Positions 10,961-20,415 of a DNA stretch of 64,000 nt are shown in pieces. Both the position numbers and the translations under genes were made by a program. Source of the stretch: Macrococcoides bohemicum (GTDB taxonomy: Bacteria; Bacillota; Bacilli; Staphylococcales; Staphylococcaceae); assembly GCF_003259675.1 (NCBI RefSeq), contig NZ_PZJG01000001.1:310001-374000 (forward strand), read 5' to 3'. The stretch's first letter is position 1; every line of letters starts with the position of its first letter. The notes beneath the pieces were generated by a model, which was given only the letters and a program-made list of their open reading frames with translations, made no database searches and was not told the DNA's origin.

Positions 10961-11068
10961 TTTTATTATTCGTATAAATTTTAATGCAATTATTAAATTG
11001 CTGCATTTTTACAACAATTTATTTTTGTTCTATATTAGTCGTGACATTTATTAAAGGAGGAGAAGAAA

Positions 11069-11089
11069 GTGGATACAAGTTTTATATGA
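11069..11089 (+). CDS. Six-codon upstream ORF, probably coupled to comC
   Basis: A GTG at 11069 lies eight bases after the strongest ribosome-binding site in the region, AGGAGG (11055-11060), and reads MDTSFI before a TGA at 11087-11089. That TGA overlaps the comC ATG (11086-11088). comC has no good ribosome-binding site of its own at the right distance, so translation of this mini-ORF may deliver ribosomes to comC. The sequence shows the layout; the coupling is inferred. Confidence 0.4.
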   Translation: MDTSFI

Positions 11090-11811
11090 TCATCTGGTTT
11101 ACTTTAGGGTCATGCATTGGTTCATTTATGCTTTGTCTGACTTATGAAAAGAATTGTTTGTGTCGGAAATCAAGGTGTGACCAATGTCTTCACAATCTTT
11201 CATGGATGGATTTAATACCTGTATATTCATTCTTATTGAATTGGGGTCGGTGCAGATATTGCAATTGTAAATTATCTAGTAAATATTTAATTTGCGAAAT
11301 ATTAACGGGGCTGGCACTTGTTCATTTAAGTTTGAATCAGCAATTCAATATTGATTTATTAGCTACAATCGCAATCATGCTTATTCCATTATCAATATAT
11401 GATACTGAACATTTAAAAATACCTAATATGATGCTAATTTTATTATTTTTTCCGCTAATGCTGATTAATCTAAAAGACATGTTAATCTATCAAATATATT
11501 TTTCCTATGATGTCTTTCTATTTAAACTACTAATTTTTATTCTACTTCATTTATTTTTCTTTCTCTCAAAGTGTATTGGTTATGGAGATATTAAATTATT
11601 TTCAATACTTCTTCTATTCTTGCCTATTCCATTTTTTATATCGTTATTTTTTATTACATATTTAATAGGAGGTCTTAGTTGTATCATCTTTTTAAGTTAT
11701 AAAACCGGGCTTAAAAAAGTACCACTTGTCCCCTTTATAACGACATCATTTTTTGTAGTACTCCTAATATATGAACAAATCAAAATATTGTACTTTGGAG
11801 GATTTGTCTGA
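11086..11811 (+). CDS. comC: Type IV prepilin peptidase (ComC-like)
   Basis: ComC cleaves and N-methylates prepilin-like competence proteins at the membrane. From this start the protein is 241 aa and begins MIIWFTLGSCIGSFML, like other ComC proteins. Two Cys-x2-Cys pairs (CRKSRCDQC and CRYCNC) form the zinc-like loop. The two catalytic aspartates of A24 peptidases are in IYDTEHLKIPN and GYGDIKL, and about seven membrane spans follow. The stop overlaps the radC start. Disruption of radC 0.5 kb downstream does not touch this gene. Confidence 0.88.
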   Translation: MIIWFTLGSCIGSFMLCLTYEKNCLCRKSRCDQCLHNLSWMDLIPVYSFLLNWGRCRYCNCKLSSKYLICEILTGLALVHLSLNQQFNIDLLATIAIMLIPLSIYDTEHLKIPNMMLILLFFPLMLINLKDMLIYQIYFSYDVFLFKLLIFILLHLFFFLSKCIGYGDIKLFSILLLFLPIPFFISLFFITYLIGGLSCIIFLSYKTGLKKVPLVPFITTSFFVVLLIYEQIKILYFGGFV

Positions 11812-12344
11812 TGATTGATATTCCATTAGATATTGATAAACCAAGAGAACGACTAATGATCTATGGTGCCGATAAGTTAACAAACCAGGAACTGTTATCA
11901 TTGATTATCGGCACTGGTGTACGCGATGAATCTGTATACCAAGTTTCAGAAAATTTATTAAATCAAGTAGATAATATAAAGGATTTGAGATATTTAACAT
12001 TGCAGGAACTTACACAAGTTAAAGGTATCGGTGACAAAAAAGCAGCAACAATGCTTGCTGTAATAGAGCTGGCACAGCGTATGCATACACATTCTCTGGA
12101 ACAGAGGATTAAGATTAAATCGCCTCAATGTGTAGCAGATTTATTGATGGAACGCATGCGATATTTTACTCAGGAGCATTTTATAGTATTGATGTTAAAT
12201 ACAAAGAATTACGTCATACATGAGCAAACAATCTTTATCGGATCATTAAATGCGTCCATCGTTCATCCGCGTGAAATATTTCGAGAAGCCATTAAAAGAA
12301 GTGCGGCGAATATCATTGTTGTTCATATAGGTATGAAAAACTAA
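11811..12344 (+). pseudogene. radC: radC, 5' fragment (interrupted by mobile element)
   Basis: RadC (YeeS/MPN+ family) is a DNA-repair-associated protein of uncertain biochemical role. This part encodes the N-terminal helix-hairpin-helix region (LTQVKGIGDKKAATMLAVIELAQR) and the first half of the JAB/MPN domain, ending SAANIIVVH. After 12327 the frame enters the mobile element and stops after five foreign codons. The HNHPSG metal-binding motif is on the other side of the element at 35232. Joining 11811-12327 to 35236-35390 gives an uninterrupted 223-codon frame, about the family length. Confidence 0.95.
12322..12327 (+). repeat. attL core TTCATA
   Basis: TTCATA occurs where the radC frame leaves homology (codons for Val-His). 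The same six bases lie at the right junction (35230-35235) before the radC frame resumes. Tyrosine-recombinase elements exchange strands over a short core of this size. Confidence 0.85.
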
Positions 12345-12410
12345 TGGCAAAATTGACATCCGTTGTGCTTACAGGGTTATATTAATTTCGCCTTTTTCCT
12401 TATGGCGAAA
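12326..12410 (+). repeat. Left-end recombinase-site repeats
   Basis: TATAGGTATG (12326-12335) is the inverted copy of CATACCTATA at the right end (35216-35225). Further in, TTATATTAATTTCGCC (12377-12392) recurs nearly exactly at 35193-35209, and its last 12 bases occur inverted at 35141-35152. TTTCGCC (12386-12392) also forms a hairpin with GGCGAAA (12404-12410). Repeats shared only by the two ends are expected binding sites for the element recombinases. Confidence 0.7.
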
Positions 12411-12765
12411 GGCAACTTAAATGGACTGATATAGATTTAAAATAAATTTTGAGACATGATTCGCGTAATAGGCAAGAGAGTGAATAATTATTAATCAATA
12501 ATTTGGCTCTATAGAGTCTTTAATTATATTTGGTTCCGACTTACAAGATTGATGAGTAACCGTATTCAGGAAATCTGATTTTATCTCATTCTGAATCAAA
12601 CACATTGGAGCATAGCATATATTCCAAATCGTAGACTTTCTTAAATCATTTTTCTAGAGCACGACAAAGGGAAAATCGATGTCGTATATTCTTAATATAT
12701 GATTGGTATAATCTTTGAACCCCTCACAATAATGTTATAAAACATCACAATAACTCAATTATTCT
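12345..12765. other. Gene-free left end of the element with a degenerate frame
   Basis: Besides the terminal repeats, no intact gene is visible here. The minus strand from about 12690 to 12495 has an open stretch of roughly 50 codons without a start (it includes STIWNICYAPMCLIQNEI), preceded by an in-frame TAG, which may be the remnant of a decayed gene. A perfect ten-base palindrome CTCTATAGAG lies at 12507-12516. I cannot assign the remnant to a family. Confidence 0.35.
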
Positions 12766-12793
12766 TTGTCTATTCGTTTAAGATTGTTATAAT
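12766..12793 (+). promoter_or_regulatory. Promoter of the R-M operon regulator
   Basis: TTGTCT (12766-12771) and TATAAT (12788-12793) are separated by 16 bases, a good sigma-A promoter. It lies 70 bases upstream of the Xre-type gene that heads the hsd cluster. Confidence 0.65.
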
Positions 12794-12863
12794 GGCAATA
12801 TAATATAAACGTTAAGGATACGCACATATATTATAAAAATCATAATGAATGAGGTGACGACTG

Positions 12864-13076
12864 ATGTCTGTAAGCTATAAGCCATTATGGAAACTGCTTG
12901 TCGACAAAGAGTTGAAACGGACAGATTTAATCAAGTTGGCGGGTCTGTCTACGAACATAATCGCAAAACTTAGTAAAGACCAGTACATATCCTTGCGAAG
13001 TATTGAAAAAATCTGTATGTCTTTGAATTGCACGCCGAATGATATATTCACATTTGTGGAAAAGTCAAATAAATAA
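12864..13076 (+). CDS. Small Xre/Cro-type HTH regulator
   Basis: This 70-aa protein is almost only a helix-turn-helix domain: LWKLLVDKELKRTDLIKLAG followed by LSTNIIAKLSKDQYISLRSI and a typical Cro-like end LNCTPNDIFTF. Proteins of this type often stand next to type I R-M genes and are thought to control them. A ribosome-binding site GAGGTGA precedes the ATG. hsdM starts 83 bases downstream in the same direction, so control of the hsd genes is the likely job; direct evidence is lacking. Confidence 0.82.
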   Translation: MSVSYKPLWKLLVDKELKRTDLIKLAGLSTNIIAKLSKDQYISLRSIEKICMSLNCTPNDIFTFVEKSNK

Positions 13077-13159
13077 TGTTCTTACTGTAAATGATACTGT
13101 GTTTAGAAAAATTCATAATAATGTTTTTGGATTGTTAAAAAGGAAATGAGGTTGTCAGA

Positions 13160-15910
13160 ATGAATAAACAAGAATTAGCTTCACGTATATGGATGATAGC
13201 AGATGATTTACGTGGTTCAATGGAAGCATCTGAATATAAAGATTACATTTTAGGTTTCATCTTTTATAAATTTTTATCGGATAATGAATATGATTTCCTC
13301 ATCAAAGAGGGATATGAAGACGAAGATATCAAAAACATAACCGAAGAGAGCACAGAAGAAGTTGACTACATCCGTGATGAAATTGGATATTTTATTGCAC
13401 CTAATGACTTATTTCAAAATTGGACAGCGCTTGGTAGTCGTTTCACTGTAGATGATGTGATGACTGCTCTTTCTGCGTTTCAAAGAAATATAAGTAGCAA
13501 CCCACAGCATCGAAAAGTTTTTGGAGGAATCTTTAGAACTTTGGAAACTGGATTATCAAACTTAGGGAGTACGACGAAACAACGTACAAAACAAGTTCGT
13601 TCATTAGTAGAATTAATTCAAGACATCCCAACTCAAAATGACAAATATGATGTTTTAGGTTATATCTATGAATACCTAATCAGTCGTTTCGCAGCAGGTG
13701 CTGGTAAGTCTGCTGGGGAATTTTATACACCACATGAAGTTTCACAATTTATGAGTAACGTCGTCTCTGACCACGTGAAAGATAGGGAAACATTAGAAGT
13801 ATATGACCCGACAAGTGGTTCTGGTTCACTATTATTAACAATTGGACAAGCCTACGAATTACACCAAGAATCAGATAATAACGTTAAATATTACGCACAA
13901 GAGTATGTGAGTTCAACAGAAATCCTAACACGTATGAATCTCATTATGCGGGATGTACTTCCTTCAAATATTATCACTCGTAATGGAGACTCTTTAGAGG
14001 ATGACTTCCCATATTTTGATGATAGCGATCCAGAAGGAACTTATACTCCTGTATTTGTAGACGCGGTTGTATCTAACCCGCCTTATTCACAAAAGTGGGA
14101 CTGGGAAGGAAAAGAGCATGACCCACGCTTTGCTGGTTATGGACTTGCACCAAAGAGTAAGGCGGATTATGCATTCTTACTACATGGGCTATATCACTTA
14201 AGACCAGATGGGATCATGACTATTGTTTTACCGCATGGTGTTTTATTCCGTGGTGGAGAAGAAGGGCGAATCCGTGAACAACTAATAGAGAGAAATAATA
14301 TTGACGCAGTTATAGGTTTGCCAGAAAATATCTTCTTTGGTACTGGAATTCCAACAACAGTACTTATACTAAAGAAAGAGAAGGATGATACTGAAGTTCT
14401 ATTCGTCGACGCGTCAAAAGGATTTGAAAAGGACGGGAATAAAAACCGTTTGCGTGCCTCAGATATTAAACGCATATCAGATACAGTCATTGATAGAAAA
14501 GAAGTTGTGAACTACTCATATTTAGCATCTTTAGAAGATATTCGAAAGAATGAGTACAACTTACACATTCCTAGATATGTTGATTCCAGTGACGAAGCAG
14601 AAAAATGGGACATCTACGCAACAATAAATGGCGGCATTCCCAAATCTGAATTAAATCAGTTCAAAGAAGCGTTCAAGGTCATGCCACAATTATACGATGA
14701 ACTATTCAAAGAGTTAAATGATGACTATGTTGAACTGAAATCAAATAACGTTCATGAATTAATTGTAGAAAGCGACAGTATTAAGTCTTTCAAAGTGAAA
14801 TATAAAGAAGTTTTTAAAGAGTTTATGGATTATTTAAAAGAAACACTGATTGATAAGGTGGAAACAGTACATTCTTTACATACTAGAGAACAGGTCATTG
14901 AGAAGCTATTCAAATGCTATGACAATATTCCATTAATAGATCGATACAAAGCTTACCAAATCCTAGATTCCGTATGGGAAGACATCTCAAATGATATTGA
15001 GGTCATTCAAAGCAGTTCTTTATCGGAAGCAGTTCGAAGCATCGAGCCGAACATAGTCGTTAAAAATGGTGAAGAAGTCCAAGAAGGTATCAAAGGGCGC
15101 ATCATTCCTTTTGAGCTCATTCAAACAACACTCTTGAAAGAAGAAACGGACAAACTCAATGAAACGAACAATCGAGAAACTGAGATTCAAAAAGAAATAA
15201 CAGAAATCATTGAATCATTATCCGAAGAAGATGGCGAATACAACGTGTTAAATAAAACAAATGACAAATTTACTGTGCAAGGTACAAAAGATGCACTAAA
15301 CTTAGAATTTGAAGAGGTATACCTTCCTGAACTTGAAACTTTATCAGATTTTAAAGAACTTAGTGGCAAAAATGAACGTTTAGAGTTCATGGAAATGCAT
15401 ACTGAAATTGAATGGGATGAGATGGCACTAAAGAAAGATGGGACACCTTCTGTTAAGGGATTACGTGACTACGAAGGACTCTTACAACAAACTTATGAAT
15501 TCCCTGAGGATTCATTTGGTGCAAAACTTTCCCGAGCAACTGCACTCATGGATGAAGAAAAAGAAATTAAAAAGACTGGTAAAGAATTAGAAGGACAGTT
15601 AAATAAATTAACAGAAGAAACGATTAAAAACTTAACAGATGAACAAGTAAAAGAAATGCTCCACTATAAATGGGTAAAACCAATTAGTGAAGGTATTTAC
15701 GGTTTGGTGGATGAACTCTTTAAGGTCCTAGAAACAGAGTTGGTTGCCTTGCATAACAAATATGCTAAAACAATGGAAGAAATTCAAAGTGATATTAAAG
15801 ACTCAAATCAAGAATTAGTAAGAATGATGGACCTATTGACAGGTAGTGAGTCTGACATGGAAGGCATTCGTTCAATTCAAGCACTATTAGGCGGTGAAGT
15901 GAATGAGTGA
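13160..15910 (+). CDS. hsdM: Type I restriction-modification methylase subunit (HsdM), long form
   Basis: HsdM carries out N6-adenine methylation within the HsdR-HsdM-HsdS complex. The N-terminal helical HsdM_N domain (about 1-130) is followed by the methylase domain. The AdoMet site DPTSGSGS is at residues 216-223 and the catalytic NPPY at 306-309. FYTPHEVSQFM (about 190) is also typical. At 916 aa the protein is far longer than the usual roughly 520 aa of staphylococcal HsdM: beyond residue 460 a long charged, helical and coiled-coil region follows (for example KEIKKTGKELEGQLNKLTEE). Long M subunits occur in other Firmicutes, so this is probably a subtype and not a fusion error. It overlaps hsdS by eight bases. 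Confidence 0.95.
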   Translation: MNKQELASRIWMIADDLRGSMEASEYKDYILGFIFYKFLSDNEYDFLIKEGYEDEDIKNITEESTEEVDYIRDEIGYFIAPNDLFQNWTALGSRFTVDDVMTALSAFQRNISSNPQHRKVFGGIFRTLETGLSNLGSTTKQRTKQVRSLVELIQDIPTQNDKYDVLGYIYEYLISRFAAGAGKSAGEFYTPHEVSQFMSNVVSDHVKDRETLEVYDPTSGSGSLLLTIGQAYELHQESDNNVKYYAQEYVSSTEILTRMNLIMRDVLPSNIITRNGDSLEDDFPYFDDSDPEGTYTPVFVDAVVSNPPYSQKWDWEGKEHDPRFAGYGLAPKSKADYAFLLHGLYHLRPDGIMTIVLPHGVLFRGGEEGRIREQLIERNNIDAVIGLPENIFFGTGIPTTVLILKKEKDDTEVLFVDASKGFEKDGNKNRLRASDIKRISDTVIDRKEVVNYSYLASLEDIRKNEYNLHIPRYVDSSDEAEKWDIYATINGGIPKSELNQFKEAFKVMPQLYDELFKELNDDYVELKSNNVHELIVESDSIKSFKVKYKEVFKEFMDYLKETLIDKVETVHSLHTREQVIEKLFKCYDNIPLIDRYKAYQILDSVWEDISNDIEVIQSSSLSEAVRSIEPNIVVKNGEEVQEGIKGRIIPFELIQTTLLKEETDKLNETNNRETEIQKEITEIIESLSEEDGEYNVLNKTNDKFTVQGTKDALNLEFEEVYLPELETLSDFKELSGKNERLEFMEMHTEIEWDEMALKKDGTPSVKGLRDYEGLLQQTYEFPEDSFGAKLSRATALMDEEKEIKKTGKELEGQLNKLTEETIKNLTDEQVKEMLHYKWVKPISEGIYGLVDELFKVLETELVALHNKYAKTMEEIQSDIKDSNQELVRMMDLLTGSESDMEGIRSIQALLGGEVNE

Positions 15911-17093
15911 AGGGAGAGTGGTACCTAAAGTTAGATTTAAGGGGTTTGAAAAAGAGTGGAAAGAGCATAATTTATCGGAGATGATGGATTTTTCTAATGG
16001 AATAAATGCTCCAAAAGAGAATTATGGCAAAGGAAGAAAAATGATTAGTGTCATGGATATCCTTGCTGATGAACCTATAACATACGATAGCATTCGAAAT
16101 GCAGTTGAAGTAGATAGTAAAACAGAAAATAGGCACAAAGTAGAAAAAGGTGATTTAGTTTTCGTTCGTTCATCTGAGGTTGTTGATGAGGTAGGATGGG
16201 TAAAAGCATATTTAGATAATGAACCTGCTTTATTTAGTGGTTTTTCTATCCGTGGAAAGAAAAAAAGTGATTACGATCCTTTATTTACTGAGCTGTCAAT
16301 AAATGGAAAGAAACGTAAACAAATTGAAAGAAAAGCAGGTGGAAGTACTCGTTATAACGTAGGCCAATCTGCCTTGAATAGTGTTGTCGTTTTGGAACCC
16401 TCTCATGTGGAACAGGTTGCAATAAGTAATCTTTTCAAACAGTTAAGTAGTACTATCGCTTTTCATCAGCAAGAAATTAAAAAACTTAACCAATTTAAAC
16501 AAGCCATGTTACAAAAAATGTTTCCTGAAGAAGGCGAGAAGGTACCTAAAGTGAGATTTGAAGGATTTGAGGGGGAGTGGGATCAAGTAAAACTTAAAGA
16601 ATTACTTGATGCTGAGTTCAAGGGTAGTGCCAAGTTAGATGATTTATCTGAAGGAAATAATGAGTATTTAGATGCGGATAGATTAAATGGAGGTACTCCA
16701 TTCTTATCAAATGGAGAGAAAAATGTATCAAGAGATGAGATACTCATAATATGGGATGGTTCAAATGCTGGAAAAGTCTACTTTAACTTCGAAGGTGTTT
16801 TAGGATCTACTTTGAAAGCATTTACCGTGAAAGATACTAATTATCCTGAATTCATTTACCAGTATTTGAATAGGGAAAGGCATAATATTTTTCAAAACTT
16901 CAGAACGCCTAATATCCCTCATGTAATTAGAGATTTTACAGAAAAGTTCAATATCCCAGTAGCTAATCTACAAGAACAAGAAAAAATCGGCGAATATTTT
17001 AATAAACTAGATAAAAACATCTTCTCAAAACAAGCTAAACTCAACAAACTTAACCAAATTAAACAAGCCATGCTCAATAAGATGTTTATTTAG
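15903..17093 (+). CDS. hsdS: Type I restriction specificity subunit (HsdS)
   Basis: HsdS sets the DNA target of the type I enzyme. The 396-aa protein has the expected two target-recognition domains, each opened by a similar segment (VPKVRFKGFEKEW near residue 7 and VPKVRFEGFEGEW near 215) and closed by a repeated helix (KLNQFKQAMLQKMF near 195 and KLNQIKQAMLNKMF at the C-terminus). The repeats are also visible in the DNA, at about 15920 and 16541, and at about 16483 and 17046. Such repeats allow domain exchange by recombination. The start overlaps the hsdM end, so the subunits are co-translated. Confidence 0.95.
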   Translation: MSEGRVVPKVRFKGFEKEWKEHNLSEMMDFSNGINAPKENYGKGRKMISVMDILADEPITYDSIRNAVEVDSKTENRHKVEKGDLVFVRSSEVVDEVGWVKAYLDNEPALFSGFSIRGKKKSDYDPLFTELSINGKKRKQIERKAGGSTRYNVGQSALNSVVVLEPSHVEQVAISNLFKQLSSTIAFHQQEIKKLNQFKQAMLQKMFPEEGEKVPKVRFEGFEGEWDQVKLKELLDAEFKGSAKLDDLSEGNNEYLDADRLNGGTPFLSNGEKNVSRDEILIIWDGSNAGKVYFNFEGVLGSTLKAFTVKDTNYPEFIYQYLNRERHNIFQNFRTPNIPHVIRDFTEKFNIPVANLQEQEKIGEYFNKLDKNIFSKQAKLNKLNQIKQAMLNKMFI

Positions 17094-17107
17094 AAAGGAG
17101 GGTTTAA

Positions 17108-20100
17108 ATGACATTCAAAACAGAACGTGAATTTGAAGAAGCTTTAACCAATTTACTCGTTACTCAAAAAGGTTGGGGTGGCGGGGTTCTCAGAAACCCT
17201 TCCGAACAAGACCTTATTGATAATTGGGCACGTATTTTGTTTAACATTAATAATGAAACCGACCGATTAAATGGTGTGCCCTTGAATGATGCAGAGATCA
17301 ATCAGCTCATTAATCAAATTAATAGTCTTAAAAGTCCCTTGCTTAAAAATGATTTCATCAATGGTTCTTCTGTTACCATTAAGCGGGAGAACCCAGACGA
17401 CAAATCACATTTTGGAAAAGAAATTAGTTTGAAGCTCTTTAATCGCAAAGAAATTGCGGGTGGTGACAGTAATTATCAGATTGCAAAGCAACCGAGTTTC
17501 AAGGGAAAAGATAATATTAAAGGCGATTTCCGTGGGGATTTTATGTTGCTTATTAACGGATTACCTGTCATTCATGTGGAACTAAAACGGAGTGGTACTC
17601 CAGTTAGTAATGCAAAAAATCAGGTTCAGCGTTACATTCATAATGGTGTATTTGCGGATGGATTATACTCGCTTGTTCAAGTGTTTGTTGTGATGACCCC
17701 TGAAGAAATGCGTTATTTTGCGAGTCCAGGAAATGAACCAACCTCCCAAATCAATGAGAATTATATTTTTGAGTGGGCAGATTTTTATAATAAACCGATA
17801 AATGACTGGAAGAGAGCAGCAGATTTATTTTTGTCCATTCCTATGGCACATCAATTAATTGGCTATTATACTGTTGCCGATAAAGCAGAAAATACACTGA
17901 AAGTATTACGCAGTTATCAAATTAACGCAGCGAAAAAAATATTTGACCGTATTCAAAAAATTAATTGGCATGAACAACATCAACTTGGTGGGTACATTTG
18001 GCATACAACGGGGTCCGGAAAGACACTGACAAGTTTTAAAGCAGCAGAGCTAATAACTTCTTATGGCGTCTCTAACAAAGTAATATTCTTAATGGACCGA
18101 ATCGAGCTGGGAACACAGTCATTAGCCGAATTTAGAGGTTTTGCTGATTTTACTGAAGACATTCAAGGTACTAAAAGTACAAATGATTTACTTTTAAAGC
18201 TCAAAAGTGACAAAACTTCGGACACATTAATTGTCACATCCATTCAGAAGATGTCCAGAATTAACGATGACGAAACTGGACAAGCCGACCTTGATAAAAT
18301 ACGTGAAAAACGAGTGGTGATTATTGTAGATGAAGCTCACCGATCAACATTCGGTGACATGCTCATAATTATCAAGAAAACGTTGCCGGACGCTATTTTC
18401 TTTGGATTTACGGGAACACCTATTCATGAAGAAAATATGAGAAAAGATAGCACAACTGCAACGATATTTGGAGATGAATTGCATCGCTATGATTTGAGAG
18501 ACGGAATTCGCGATGGGAACGTATTGGGATTTGATGTCACACAACTAGAGACTATTGACTATGATGAGTTGCGTAAAGAGGTCGCCTTAACAAAAGCTAA
18601 ATCAAAATCTGTAGCCGATGTTTATAAAGATCCTAAAAAAAGAGAAGTTTATGAACATTATATGGATTCAACAAAAGTCGGTATGGTAGGCTACCGTGAT
18701 GAGGATACAGGTAAGTACTTTGAAGGTATTGAAACAGACTACCTTTATAATGATGATTTTAATAACAATGAACATAGAGAAAAAGTTGTCGAAGATATCT
18801 TAAATAATTGGGATTACTTAAGTAAAGGCAGTGAGTATTCAGCTTTATTGGCAACCCAATCAATACCAGAGGCGATTGAATATTATCGTTTACTGAAAAA
18901 TAACTCAAAAGGTATCAAGGTAACTGCATTATTTGACAAAAATCTAGACGAATCAGAGGGTTCAATATTCAAAGAAGATGGATTGGCTGAAGTTATCAGT
19001 GACTATAACGAGATGTTTGACCAGAATTTTAACATACCTACACATGCACTATTTAAACAAGACTTATCTCAAAGGTTGGCACATAAGGGTGCTTATAGAA
19101 GATTGAAAGAAGAAGAAAAGATACACATAGTTGTTGTTGTTAATCAATTGCTAACTGGTTACGATTCTAAGTGGATTAATACATTGTACTTAGATAAGAC
19201 AATGGAATATGCGAATATCATTCAGGCATTTTCTCGCACAAATCGTTTAAACGGGGATACAAAACCATTCGGTTCTATTCGTTACTATAGAATGATACAT
19301 ACAATGAATGAGAATATAGAAAGAGCAGTAGAATCTTATTCAGGTGGTCGTAAGCTTAGTTTATTTGTCGATAAATTAGGCGGAAACTTAGCAAGTATGA
19401 ATAGTGTTACTGAGGACATAACCTCAGTATTCAGTCTCGATGATATTGATAACTTTGAACGTCTGCCAGATGATAAGGATTCTCGCGGAAAGTTTGCTCA
19501 ATTATTCAATTTATTTAACTCTCATTTGGAGGCTGCTCTAATTCAAGGTTTTGCTTGGGACAATGATACCTATTTTGCGGAACTAAGAACTAATGAACCA
19601 AAAAAGGAAATTAAAGTTATCTTCACCGAAGAGATGTATAATGTGTGGCTTTTGAGATACAAAGAATTGGTCCAGAGAGGCGATGGTGGAGATAATCCAG
19701 ATGAAGTATCTTTTGATATTAATTATAGATTGATACAAAAAGATGAAAAGCGAATTGACCATAATTACATTAATAATAATTTTGATAGGCTGGTTGTAAG
19801 TTTAAATGAGGGTGACACAAATGAGCAAAGAAGAATTAAGAATGACTTACACCGAAGCTTTGCAAACTTACCCAGAGAAAAACAAGCTTATGCAAATATG
19901 GTCATTAACGATCTAGAAACTGGTACACTTGTTGTTCAAGGGGATAAAGACTTCACAGACTATATCAACGAATATCAAGAACGGTCAGAAAGTAGAAACA
20001 TCACACAGATTGTCAATGCTTTTGGTATTGATGGAGAGCAACTACGAAACATGATGAATTTGAACATTACTAAAAGAAATATAAACGAATTTGGCAGATT

Positions 20101-20272
20101 TACCAAATTGAAAGATACAGCGGATATCAAAGTTGCAAAAGATTATTTAGAAAAAGTATTGGATAAAAAACTCAAGATATTTGAAGTGAACCGAATTACA
20201 AGTAACACCCTACAAGATTTCATTCTAGAAGATGGATTTGATTTGGAAGAATATTTGCACAGAATGCTCTAA
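17108..20272 (+). CDS. hsdR: Type I restriction endonuclease subunit (HsdR)
   Basis: HsdR is the ATP-driven translocase and nuclease of the type I complex. The 1054-aa protein has the N-terminal nuclease (GDFRGDFMLL with HVELKRS, the PD-ExK pattern near residues 140-160), then the helicase motor with Walker A TTGSGKT (about 300), DEAH in VIIVDEAHRS (about 408), GFTGTP and QAFSRTNR. The C-terminal part is helical and probably binds HsdM. AGGAGG lies just ahead of the ATG. It starts 14 bases after hsdS. All three subunits look intact, so the system could be active. Confidence 0.96.
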   Translation: MTFKTEREFEEALTNLLVTQKGWGGGVLRNPSEQDLIDNWARILFNINNETDRLNGVPLNDAEINQLINQINSLKSPLLKNDFINGSSVTIKRENPDDKSHFGKEISLKLFNRKEIAGGDSNYQIAKQPSFKGKDNIKGDFRGDFMLLINGLPVIHVELKRSGTPVSNAKNQVQRYIHNGVFADGLYSLVQVFVVMTPEEMRYFASPGNEPTSQINENYIFEWADFYNKPINDWKRAADLFLSIPMAHQLIGYYTVADKAENTLKVLRSYQINAAKKIFDRIQKINWHEQHQLGGYIWHTTGSGKTLTSFKAAELITSYGVSNKVIFLMDRIELGTQSLAEFRGFADFTEDIQGTKSTNDLLLKLKSDKTSDTLIVTSIQKMSRINDDETGQADLDKIREKRVVIIVDEAHRSTFGDMLIIIKKTLPDAIFFGFTGTPIHEENMRKDSTTATIFGDELHRYDLRDGIRDGNVLGFDVTQLETIDYDELRKEVALTKAKSKSVADVYKDPKKREVYEHYMDSTKVGMVGYRDEDTGKYFEGIETDYLYNDDFNNNEHREKVVEDILNNWDYLSKGSEYSALLATQSIPEAIEYYRLLKNNSKGIKVTALFDKNLDESEGSIFKEDGLAEVISDYNEMFDQNFNIPTHALFKQDLSQRLAHKGAYRRLKEEEKIHIVVVVNQLLTGYDSKWINTLYLDKTMEYANIIQAFSRTNRLNGDTKPFGSIRYYRMIHTMNENIERAVESYSGGRKLSLFVDKLGGNLASMNSVTEDITSVFSLDDIDNFERLPDDKDSRGKFAQLFNLFNSHLEAALIQGFAWDNDTYFAELRTNEPKKEIKVIFTEEMYNVWLLRYKELVQRGDGGDNPDEVSFDINYRLIQKDEKRIDHNYINNNFDRLVVSLNEGDTNEQRRIKNDLHRSFANLPREKQAYANMVINDLETGTLVVQGDKDFTDYINEYQERSESRNITQIVNAFGIDGEQLRNMMNLNITKRNINEFGRFTKLKDTADIKVAKDYLEKVLDKKLKIFEVNRITSNTLQDFILEDGFDLEEYLHRML

Positions 20273-20326
20273 CTTTAATAGCTGGCTTGCGTTAGAAGAA
20301 TGAACGGTTGAATGTAAGTTTAGATG

Positions 20327-20383
20327 GATTAATCAGTAGGTTAATATTAATATAGCTACTGACTAATCTGATGGGAACCATTT
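20327..20383 (+). terminator. Probable terminator hairpin after hsdR
   Basis: GATTAATCAGTAG (20327-20339) pairs with CTACTGACTAATC (20356-20368) with one wobble. A run of six T residues follows 11 bases later. The spacing to the T run is longer than usual, so the call is moderate. Confidence 0.45.
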
Positions 20384-20415
20384 TTTAATTCAAGCTGTAA
20401 TTAGGTCTATATAAC

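Noticed and set aside
10806-11054. Small gene overlapping the YfcC end and terminator
   Set aside because: The frame covers the transporter 3' end and a strong terminator hairpin and has no ribosome-binding site; it is a chance open frame.
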